Positions 32,723-44,700 of a DNA stretch of 64,000 bases are shown piece after piece; the first letter of the stretch is position 1; every line of letters starts with the position of its first letter. This DNA comes from Odobenus rosmarus divergens (Eukaryota; Chordata; Mammalia; Carnivora; Odobenidae): assembly GCF_000321225.1 (NCBI RefSeq), contig NW_004450302.1, positions 1,384,478 to 1,448,477 of the forward strand, in the 5' to 3' direction. The position numbers and the translations under genes are program-made. Under the pieces are notes generated by a model that saw nothing but the letters and a program-made list of their open reading frames with translations, was not told the origin of the DNA and did no database searches.

Positions 32723-35700
32723 GTGAGTGACTTGAAGGGGGAAAGCAGGGGGCGGGACACAGCTTGGGGGAGCCAATCTGTGAGAGGACCTGGGGGGGGC
32801 CGATGCTTCCGCGGGGGCAACGCTCCCGAGGTCGTGGAGTCCGGGAGGCGGTATAGCTTCTGACTGTGCTTTCCTTGGTGATGGAGGGCTCTGACTCTGG
32901 GGTGATGGGGGCTCTCAACTTCTGTGAAGGTTTCCTGCTTAGCTAGGGACAATCAGTTGGGCCTCAGGACATTTTCAGCCTAAAGTTGATGGAAGACCAG
33001 GCGAGTGAATCTAAAACCTGCTTAATCTCGTTTCAGAACAGATGTCTGAATAATGACATTAAAAAAAATAATACAGAGCTGTGTGTCAAGTATTGAAGGA
33101 TGTTTGGCGTTAGTGAAATGATTAGGACCTTATGGTTTTAAAAACCAGTAGTTTAATAGAATGTCACAATGTTCAGATCTTGTACTATTGTGTATTTGTA
33201 AAATGCGTTGAATTTCATCCTTTCAGTGCTTGGACTAACTCAAACTGCTGAAAAAACAACTTTTCTGTGGAACCTTACTTAGATTCTCTGAAGTTCTACA
33301 CTCTTAAATGCTTCCTTAGCATTTTGGATATAGTTCTGTTAATAAAGATCACTGTATTGATGTTTACCCATCCATCTTCTCCACTTTGAGCTTTGTTAGA
33401 TCAGGGACCTTGCCTTTCTCATCATTGTGTAGACCCTGGCACAAAAAGTGTTTGAGCATTCGTGTAAAGTACTTATCATCAGGCTTCTCGAGGAAAAGGG
33501 GGTGGGGAGTGTATTTTAAAGGAGAGGAAGAAGAAAGTGGGTGCAGAGGATTGGTGAGTGTAAAATGGAAACTCGATGAGGCAGGGATTTTGTCTAGTTT
33601 GCTCATTACTGTATCCCCAGCACATAAAGCAGTGCTTGAGTGAGTGAGTCTTGAAAGTGCAATTGCCAACAATGTGTCCAGAACTGTAAGCTGGCTGAAA
33701 CAGCCCCAAAACCGGTTTTCCAGAAGATGAGGACATTGGAGAAAGGAATTTGAATCTTGATTTAGAAAATGTCACTGCCTTAACTCTGATTGGTGACATT
33801 CTATTCATATTTCAACACCAACATCAACTGTCACCTTTTCTGTAACATCCCCAGGACTGATACTGAACTCTTCCTTTTTTGCGTTTCAATTGTAATGTGT
33901 CTCTGTTTTTAACAGCATATCTCATTTTGCTTTCTGTGATGGTTATTTCCACTTTAACTTATGCACACCCCCTCACAGATATCATCGCAGGCGTATTGTG
34001 TGTTTTTGCACTGCGAGGGGTCTCTAGAACAGGTCCTCGCTCATACTAAGAAATATAAGAATTAGAGGAAGGATCAACTATATTTCAGAAGTAAAAATTT
34101 TAATAAAAAAAACTATAATTCAATAATAAAAGTAATAAAAATTCAAAAATAAATAAAAATCAACTAAATTTCAGTAATAAAAATTAGGAGGGCTGGAGAG
34201 CATAAGAGTTGTTCAGTCCAGGAAACAGGACTTTTCTATCTTTCTCTTACCTCTGCTGGAATCTCATCCTTTAGTCATTGACATATTCCCTATCCATATG
34301 GTTTTAGTTTGAATTCAAACAGGAAAGATTAAAATGGCAAATACAGCCTGTTTTCTTGATAATACTTCTACATTGATCTCTTAGAATTATGTCAAAAAAT
34401 TAAGAAAGTCTGTATTTCACATTGAAAACCAACTAACTATAGTAAGGGCATGTTCAAATGTATGTCCTACATATATCATGCAAAGGATTTCATGCATATC
34501 GTGAAACGATTTTGTCACTAAACATAGTCTTGATCCTGAAACATAATTAGAGGTGGTTCTTTTTTTGGTTTTCATTAAAAGACTGAATAGAAATCATTTA
34601 TGTTCTATGGTGTTCATTTGATTAGACCCCAATTTCTGTATTAAAAGTATTTGTATATTTTGAAGCAAATGGTGTTGAAAAATATTTTAACTGAGTTGTT
34701 ACCAGGATGAAGTATGGGGGTTTCTTTTGCAAGAAAAATTGTGGAGGGTCTTGAAAGAAGAGTTTCTAATGCTGTTTTCTAATTTATATCGTAGAGTCAG
34801 AGAAGCTGAGTAAGATGAGCTCTCTCTTGGAACGGCTCCATGCAAAATTTAACCAAAATAGACCTTGGAGTGAAACCATTAAGCTTGTGCGTCAAGTCAT
34901 GGTGAGGATTATGCTGGTGGATAAAGTGTTGTGCTTAGATAATTATTTAATAAGCTAAGCTCCCTCAGTAGATTTTTTTCAAACTAGTTATTATAGTGTG
35001 CCCTGAGTTTTTTGTTTGTTTCTTGAAGCGAGTGTGAGAGCATGAGCGGCCAGGGGGGTGCGGGGCGGGGGGAGGTTCCGAGGGAGAGGGAAAGAGAGAC
35101 TCTTAAGCAGGCTCCATGCCCAGCATGGAGCCTGATGTGGGGCTCAGTCTTATGACCCTGAGATCATGCATGACCTGAGCCAAAATCAAGAGTCAGACGC
35201 TTAACCGACTGAGCCATCCAGGTGCCCTCAGCCACTTGATTCTAATGAGATGGTATTTTCATTGTATCTATACTACTAATAGAGTTTGCAACTGATTTTT
35301 TTTTTTTAAGATTTTATTTATTTGACACAGAGAGAGAGGGTGTGCACAAGCAGGGGGAGCAGCAGAGGGAGAGGGAGAAGCAGGCTCTCTGCTGAGTAGG
35401 GAGCCCGATGCGGGCCTGGATCCCAGGACCCTGGGATCATGACCTAAGCTGAAGGAGGTGCTTAACCAACCGAGCCACCCACGCGCCCTGCAATGGATTT
35501 TTTAAAAAGATTTATTTATTTATTTTAGAGAGCATGTGAGCATGGGGGAGGGGCAAAGGGAAAGGGGGAGAGAGTCTCAAGCAGGCTGTGTGCTGGGCTC
35601 GATCTCACTGAGATCATGACCTGAGCCAAAACCAAGAGTTGGATGCTTAACTGACTATACCACCCAGGCACCCCTAGAGTTTGCAATTGATTCTTAATTA

Positions 35701-38700
35701 GCTTCACCTGTTCACTCTGTCTACCTTTTCTTCTATAGTACTACTTCTTGAGTCATTTACCAGTATGGGGAGACCTTAAGTGAAAGTTAAGTGGAAGACA
35801 GGGGGTAGGGCCTGGCTGTTAAAATTTCATCCATATGATTCCAGTAGTAGTCAAATGATGTAGGAAAACTTTACTTCCATGATTTGACCTCTGCAATGGT
35901 TATATGGATGTGTTCATTTTGTGATAATTCATGGATCTCTTCACTTAAGATTCATATACTTTTTTGTATATGTGTTATACTTCAATGAAAGTGCCCCCTC
36001 CTCCCCAGCAAATCTTACTTTGGGTCCAGAGTAAGTTCAGTTTAGTAGATTTATTAGTGTTTAAAATGATCATATCAGTATAGCCCTAGCAAAAGAAACT
36101 AAAGTTGCTGTCAAAAGACCTATATTTGAGGTACTTACTACCTATGTGACTTTGGACAAATTATTGACTCTCTGAGTTCCCTCATCTGGAAAATAGAGGC
36201 ACACAATACCAGTTTGCTTTCCCATATAGTTTTGTTGTACGAATCAGGTGAGATAATGGATATTACAGTGTTGTGTTGCTGAAAGATTTCTGTAGGGGTG
36301 CCTGGGTGGCTCAGTGGGATGAGCGTCTGCCTTTAGCTCAGGTCATGATCCCAGGGTCCTGGGATCAAGCCTCATGTCGGGCTCCCTGCTCAGCAGGGAG
36401 CTTGCTTCTCCCTCTCCCTCTGCCTGCTGCTCCCCCCTGCTTGTGCATTTCTGTGTATTTCTGTAACTGTAAATTTGACAAATGTATGTATATCTTCTGC
36501 TGAGGATTATGTACATAGAATGTGGGTTTTTGTTTTGTGTTATTTTATTTAATGCCTTAAATAAAATAATGGCAGTTTTCCCAGTCTGGGGATTCAGAGG
36601 TTGTCATTTTTATACTACCAGGTAGCCATATTCTAGTTTGAAATATGTTCTGTAAATGATATTGTCATTAGAGAGACATCATGAGATAGAGGAATTCCAA
36701 GTGGCTACTAAGACCCTCTCACGGGGAACCAGTGTCTTGGTTTGGTTACCATAGCTTCCACTGTCTACTTCTCATTTTGCATACTCAGAAACCTGATTTT
36801 ATTGGTGTATTAAGACTTTGAAAGTTTTTCGACAATTGACATAGTAACAAAATCTCAGTAGACTAAAATGTAAATCAGACTGCCAATTTATTAATTTACC
36901 ACAGAGGGTTTATCTTTCCACTTAGCAAAATATTTGTATCCACTGTCCAGAGCAACCCCTTATCTATCCAAGGTACAAGGGGAGCCTGATTATTAATCAG
37001 ATGTTTGTTTTATGAAGGTGGAATTAGAACAAAGAGATGGATTTAGGGCATCGAAAAGCCTGAAAAACTATCCTTGTATCATAAAACTTTTCACATTTCT
37101 AGGGACTGGAATGTCGTGCAGGGAGAAACTTCCTTGGATAGGGTTAGAAAAACTGTCAAATCTTTTGCTCTTGGGAGTCCCTTTTTCTGGACGACACATT
37201 CTGTTTCTTAGAGTCAATCTAATTTTATTAAGGTTTGGTTTTATTTCTTAGATTACATGCGAATCACCTTGTTAGATTTGGGAATTGTCAGATCTCCTGA
37301 GCCACCTCATTTAACTGACTAAACTTAGGATGTAGTTACTTCTGCAGGAGGCTGATCTCATTTATTATATTTGATTCTTCCTAATCTAAAATAAGATCTG
37401 GGCATATCTTTTTCTACCTTTACGTATATGGATATGGACGTATCCATGTTTATGAACTTGTCCTCCTGTGGATGAATGGACAGAGTAATAGGAGTCTATA
37501 GATTATCTTGAGTATATAGAGATTATAGAGTATATAGACTACAGCATTTGGTCTGTAGATTATCCTGAAATATTACTACTAGGAGAAGTACATTTACCTG
37601 AAACACTGTTGGCTTGGTTAATTTCTACCTCAAATGTTTTCCTACTTAATACAGGAGAAGAGGGTTGTGATGAGTTCTGGAGGGCACCAACATTTGGTCA
37701 GCTGTTTGGAGACTTTGCAGAAAGCTCTCAAAGGTTTGTAAACATGTTTGAAATATGCCTTCTTAAAACACCCAATTTTATACTTACACAAGAAATGTAA
37801 ATTGAGATAGATCAACTTTCTATGCTAGGTGTTGCTCTTGCTTTCACCATGGAGTTGAGATGAGCTCTTACCTGAACTTTTGAAACATTTATTTTTAATC
37901 TATTTTGGAGGCTGGTAGAGATTCAAAAGATAATTGATGGAGAGTAACTATAAGATAGCAGGGGAAAGTTCTCTTTTTTCTTCACGTATTCTCTTCTAAT
38001 TAACTCAAATAAGAAGATGAACATTTTAACTCTAATAAAAGATTTTTACATTGTTTATGGACAGTGTTTTCAGGAAAGCAAATAAAATTTAAATCATGAG
38101 CTTGAATATTCATGTTTATAATTGCTAGTTCTGTGTATTTTGGGGGAAAAAATTAAAGTAAAAACAGATTTTACTCTGATCCATCACAAATGAACCTGAT
38201 TCAGGGCACCTGGGTGGCTCAGCCGGTTAAGCGGCTGCCTTCGGCTCAGGTCATGGTCCCAGGGTCCTGGGATGGAGTCCCACATCGGGCTCCCTGCTCG
38301 GCAGGGAGCCTGCTTCTCCCTCTCCCTCTGCCTGCCTCTCTGCCTACTTGTTCTCTCTCTCTCTGTGTCAAATAAATAAATAAAATCTTTAAAAAAAAAA
38401 TGGGGGCGCCTGGGTGGCTCAGTCGTTAAGCGTCTGCCTTCAGCTTGGGTCATGATCCCAGTCCTGGGATCAAGCCCCACATCGGGCTCCCTGCTCAGCG
38501 GGAAGCTTGCTTCTCCCATTCCCCCTGCTTGTGTTCCCTCTCTCGCTGTGTCTCTCTCTGTCAAATAAAGAAATAAAATCTTTAAAAAAAAAAAAATGAA
38601 CCTGATTCAGCTGAATATTGTTTTTCCTCCCCCCCCCTTGGGTTTCCTTTGAAATCTCAAGTCTGAGAGTAGGTTTCTACAACTCTCATCGCCCCTTCTA

Positions 38701-41700
38701 ACGTTTCCTTCTCTGATGGTTAAGAATCGTTGTTTAGTTCATCAAAATGTAGAGGATCCCACTTTTGCTTCTTCCAACTCAGCACAGAGTCTCAGTCTTG
38801 AAAAACTCTGGTAGCCCTTCCCAATCTGTGGAAATAACCATAGTATGTAGAGGCAGAGGCTGGTACTTTTTTTTTAAATTGTAAAATATACATAACATAA
38901 ATTTCACCATTTTAACCATTTTAAATTGTAATTAAGTGGCATTAAGTACATTCACATTGTGTGTAGCCATCATCACCACTATCCATCTTTAAAACTTTTT
39001 CATCTTCCTAAGCTGAAACTCTATACTCGTTAAACAATAACTTCTCCTTTCTCCCTCTCCTCAACTGTTGGTAACCATCATTCTACTTCCGTCTGTAAGA
39101 ATTTGTCCACTCTAGGGGCGCCTGGGTGGCTCAGTCGTTAAGCGTCTGCCTTCAGCTTGGGTCATGATCCCAGTCCTGGGATCAAGCCCCACATCGGGCT
39201 CCCTGCTCAGCGGGAAGCTTGCTTCTCCCTCTCCCACTCCCCCTGCTTGTGTTCCCTCTCTCGCTGTGTCTCTGTCTGTCAAATAAATAAATAAAATCTT
39301 AAAAAAAAAAATTTGTCTACTCTAGATACCTCATATAAGTGGAATCAAACAGTATCTGTCCTTTTGTGACTGGTTTTTCACTAGCATACTGTCTTCAGTG
39401 TTCATCCATGTTGTGGCATGTATCAGAATTTCCTTTTTTTTAAAAAAAGCTAAATAATACTTTGTATGTTATATCACATTTTATTTCTATATTCAAACAT
39501 GAATGGACATTTGTTTGGTTTGTTTCCATCTTTTGGCTGTAGTGAATAATGCTATGAAAATTTAATTTTTTTTAAAAGATTTTATTTATCAGAGGTGGGG
39601 GAGCCCAACCAGGGGGAGTGGCAGGCAGAGGGAGAAGCAGGCTCCCCACTGAGCCTGATGTGGGACTTGATCCTAGGACCCCAGGATCATGACCTAAGCC
39701 CAAGGAATATGCTTAACTGATTGAGCCACCCAGGCGTCCCTTGAATATTTGTTTTTATGTTGGTTTGGTTTTGATGTTGATCTTCCTTATTCTAGCATTA
39801 GCAGATACATTTGTCTTTTTGAAGTTAAAGATAACTTATCCCAGATGAGCAGTGCAAAAGGGAGAGGAGAATCGTCCAGTAATTTTTTCTTTTTTTTTTT
39901 TTTAAGATTTTTATTTATTTATTTGACAGAGAGAGACACAGCGAGAGAGGGAACACAAGCAGGGGGAGTGGGAGAGGGAGAAGCAGGCCTCCCGGACGAG
40001 CAAGGAGCCCGATGCGGGGCTTGATCCCAGGACCCTGGGATCATGACCTGAGCCGAAGGCAGACGCTTAACGACTGAGCCACCCGGGCGCCCCTCAATAA
40101 TTTTTTCAAATAGCTCTTTTTTAAGTAAGCCCTGCCAACATGGGGCTCGAACTCACAACCCCAATATCAAGAGTCGCATGCTCTACCAGCTGAGCCAGCC
40201 AGGAGCCCCTCAAATAGATTTTTTTTGATCCTTACTACTGCCTAGGTCACAGCTAAGTCTTACTAATGAACTTGTACAAATCATAAGCATTTGAACTATT
40301 GAATGTAATGGCTTGGAAGGATGGGTATACTCCTTAGGATGTTGCGGTCTCTGAAGAATAAAATTTAAGTATTTGGATCATTTTGTGATTTCCCTTTTTT
40401 ACTTTCCTAGTTACATCTTTACCAGCAATGACTGACCGCTTGGAGTCTATAGCAAGACAGAATGGGTAAGTAGTCTATCTCAGGCAGAAGTATTTAACTT
40501 AGTGTTGACTTTGGGTGGCTTTATTTATGTGTCTTCTATTAATTTTTGTTTTGATTTGTTCCTGCTAGACTGGGCTCTCATCTCAGTGCCAGTGGCACTG
40601 AATGTTACATCACGTCAGATATGTTCTATGTGGAAGTGCAGTTAGATCCTGCAGGACAGCTTTGTGATGTAAAAGTGGCTCACCATGGGGAGAATCCTGT
40701 GGTATGTGTTGTTGATATTTCACTGGAATCTGTGGGGTTTACTTAGGGACCTTAAAATGAATTGTTGGGGTTTGAAATAGCTTGGGTTTAGGTTTTTCGT
40801 GAGCCACTGTAGAGATGATGTGATGGGCTATAATATCAATAGCTCTAGAATTTAGAATAACGTGGGTCCATCTCTGACATCATCCAAAGGCTTCGACAAG
40901 TGGAGACACTAGAGGAACGCTTTCCATTTCATATCAACAAACATGAGCCGCAATTGAACAATAGGTGCTGGGGATACAGAATTCCTTAAAGTTCCTATCC
41001 TCAAAGAGCTAATAATCAAGGACAGATAATCTTATACATAGCTAATGTCTCTGAAAAAGCCTGTAATAGAGATGAATGTTTAATGTGTGTGACCAGACAG
41101 TTGAATATGGACTCCAAGGATGGCATTAAAGGGAGGTCCTAATGTTTTAAGCTACTGAAAGTTGATTCCTTTATAAACTACTTCGTATGTTTTGATCTTT
41201 AATTTCCCACCCCAACCCCATGGTTTACTAAGTAGGAAGATGCTTTTTGATTATCTTAATAGAAGGATTTTCTGTAGTTTTAATGTTTTTGTTATAAAGC
41301 ATGTGCTCTTAACAAAAGAGAAAAACTTTTGATGTCTTCAGAGACCTGAAAGTAGTTTAAGGTTTTAACGTGATTTCTTTAATTTCAGAGCTGTCCAGAA
41401 CTTGTACAGCAGCTAAGGTAAGCAAATGACATTTATATTCCCTGATATTGGCAGACAATGCTGTTCTTTATAGTCTTTTTTTTAAAGATTTTATTTATTT
41501 ATTTGAGAGAGAGAATGAGAGAGAGAGAGAGCACATGAGAGGGGGGAGGGTCACAGGGAGAAGCAGACTCCCTGCTGAGCAGGGAGCCCGATGCGGGATT
41601 TGATCCTGGGACTCCAGGATCATGACCTGAGCCAAAGGCAGTCGCTTAACCAACTGAGCCACCCAGGCACCCTATAGTTAGTCTTGAGGAGGTTGGTCAA

Positions 41701-44700
41701 AAGTTACTCTCCTAAGGAACGTATTTGTTTTCGTGGATCAGGATTTTTCAGAGTCTATATTTGTTTACTTTCAGAATTGACTTGGCTTCTTAACCTACTC
41801 CATCTATCCCAGGGTTTCTCAACCTTGGTAGCATTGACAGTTAGGACTGGAAAATTCTTTGCTCTAGGGGGCTACCTTGTGCATTGTAGGATGTTTAACT
41901 ACATCGTTGGTCTCTCCCCATTAGTATCTCCTGACCCGTGACAATCAAAAATATCTCTTGATATTGTCACATGTTCCCTGGAGGGTGAAATCACTTCTGG
42001 TTCAAAACTACTGATCTAGCCTCAAGAATTCTGTGTGCAACAAAAATAAATAGAACCTAATTATTGAATCAGAGAAGGCTTGAGAAAATTGAGTCTATAC
42101 CATGGAAAGAACTTTTTTTCACTTTGAGAAAAGTTGTTTTACATTAAGGTATATGTGTAATAAACTCCCATCATAGTAGAAGCACTAGACATGAAGAGTT
42201 TCTTGGCAGTTGATGGCATTTCCCCCTGGATTATCCTTTCCTTTTAAATTGAGTGGAAATTTACTTTCTGGATTTTGAGAAAGTCATTACATCAATTTTA
42301 TGTCTTAAATATAGCAAGGTTCTCAGATACTACATGGAGATGTCTTAATATGTTAATATTGAGGAAATAAGTTTTATACTTGGCCTTTGCAGTGATCATT
42401 TTAATGTGTTCATAGCCAAATGTGCCAAATTTGAACCACCTTTTAAAAATTGCAATGCAACATAAAAACAGCCTTTTTATGAGTTTATTGAATCAGTTAA
42501 GACTAGCAAGGGTGTGTTGCCAGAATAGTCCGGAAAGCCAGTATTTCTGGTTCTAATCTGGAGTAGGAAACTGCACCAGTTTATGAACTGGTGGTGTTTT
42601 AAAGTTAATTTGTAAGCATGTTTTGAAGTGGGAAGCTCAGAAATAATTTTAGCCTTTACATACTATTTTTAGTCACTTTGTATAGATGGTGATTTTAAGG
42701 TGGGGGCATTTTTACTGCTGCTCTTGTTTTGTTTTGTTTTACTGTCTTCATGGCATTTTGGGCAGTAAGTGTTGAATATATGCTCAGTAAATGCCTGACC
42801 AAATAACTGACATTGTTAGGGCAATTTAGCTTTCAAGAGACTTTTTTTTCTTTTTTTTTTTAAGTTTGAAAAAGATACAGAGAATTAGAAATGTTGAGTT
42901 GTGTTGGATTCCTGAGCCTGCCCACAGAACCCAATTGACTAAGAATCCAAGCCTGAATATTGGGTTCTAGGATGCGAGGGGTCTAGGTAGTAGTTCTTTT
43001 TCCTGGGGCAGGTCTAGTCATAGGAACATTGTAGAATTTGTGGTTTGCCTCCACAGTGCTCATCTCCTTTTCTCTTGGTCTCCCCTCTCTCTCCCAAGTG
43101 TTCATTTTCCTCTTTGCTTTTAGGTTGCCATGTACATACACGCAAGTGTTCTATCTTCCCAATTTACTTATTTCCATTTCCTCTCCAGTCAAAAGTTTGT
43201 TTTTCTCATGATGTCCAGTTATCTCAGTTACATATTAAGAGGAAAAGAAAGTGATTTATTTAAACCAAGTCTCATTACTTAGGATCAAATTATTGTAATA
43301 TATGAATTATTAGGTCTTTTTGACATTTTTTATAGTGCTTACGAGCACCTTCTCTTGATAAATGGGATAGAGAAAGGAAAACATTTCATTTTCTTTTGCT
43401 ACTTTTGATTAATTCTAGAAAACTTTAGGGGAAAAAGAGTAAAGCAAATTATTAAAATTAGTTTTATGTAGTCATGGTTTTTGGCACTTTGCATTGAGTA
43501 GTAATTGTATGTTTTATTCTCCTCCCTCTCCCCTGAATTCCTTATAGGGAAAAAAATTTTGATGAATTTTCTAAGCACCTTAAGGGTCTTGTTAATCTTT
43601 ATAACCTTCCAGGGGACAAGTAAGTATTTTTTAATTTTTTTGTTTTTGTTGGAAAAATCAGTATAGATGTAAATCATTTTGTGCTTAGAAATTTGCCAAG
43701 TCTTCTGCCCTATCTTATTTGTGATTTCTTATCATACTGACAACCTGTAGCTTCCAACTTCATATCTTTTGAAGGTATTTGAAATAAATAATTTCTGTAT
43801 TAATGGATAAAATGCTAACAGAGACTATAATCCTTGAGATGTAACATAATTGATTTTGAAGCTGAAAAGAAATTAGTTGTTGTGGAACTGGCTCATCATT
43901 TTTAACCTACCTGGGATTCTGTTAACTAGCTTGGCTCTTTCAAACAGAATTGCCCTCTAGGCTATGTTAATGTTTGTATGTGTGTGTATATGTGTAGTTT
44001 TCAACTATTTAACTCTTGTTCTCTTCATCTACTTTCTAGCAAACTGAAGACTAAAATGTACTTGGCTCTCCAATCCTTAGAGCAGGATCTATCTAAGATG
44101 GCAGTTATGTATTGGTAAGACTGGCTAAGGTGTCAATTCTATATGACTCTCTGGATACTTTGTTCTTAAAGCTTTTCATCTAGGGGGTTATTAGGGTCCC
44201 ATATTAAATTATAGATCCATATTATTATGTATTTTATCTATATCATATATCTTGCCCATCTCTTTTTACTTCCCAAGTGATTGCATTCCATTTTCTCAGT
44301 ATGTCTAAGTTGTTGGTTGATAGTCCATCAGTTTTATTTGAAGTCTTGTCAAACCTGGCCTCACATCTGATAAATAATAGTCTAGTTGTAATTTTTGTTC
44401 ACCATATTACAAACTGCTTTATACTTGTAAATAAGCTCTTTACCTTGAAAGTGAAATACAATTGCTGTATGTCCAGTTATAGGACAAGTTATTAAGATTG
44501 AATTCTAAGACTTTTAACAGCTTCTCATTAGCACATTGTGCACTAATACCTTCGGGGCTTTAATACAAGCAAACATAGATCATTTGTCTCACAGGAAAGC
44601 AACCAATGCTGGTCCCTTGGATAAGATTCTTCATGGAAGTGTTGGCTATCTTACTCCAAGAAGTGGGGGTATGTGATCCTACTTTGCTTACTTCGAAAAT

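Larger units (their letters stand above)
37734..40410. other. MED1 intron 3
   Basis: It contains a plus SINE dimer at 38204-38593. An old L1 3' fragment on the minus strand (about 38870-39565) is split by a plus SINE at 39115-39312. Minus SINEs are at 39568-39740 and 39893-40094, and a head-only minus SINE at 40100-40208. Confidence 0.75.
40702..43547. other. MED1 introns 5 and 6 (around exon 6)
   Basis: Intron 5 (40702-41388) has nothing recognised. Intron 6 (41418-43547) holds a minus SINE at 41477-41672 and a MER5A-like hAT fragment at about 41808-42012. The rest, to 43547, has no recognised element. Confidence 0.65.

Noticed and set aside
32560..32952. 130-codon minus-strand ORF across the MED1 start
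   Set aside because: It overlaps the MED1 5'UTR, exon 1 and intron 1 in a GC-rich area, with no coding hallmarks.
38184..38564. 126-codon minus-strand ORF
   Set aside because: It is composed of two SINE copies. Similar translated SINE strings (AQVMIPGSWDQAPHRAPCS-like) recur throughout the window.
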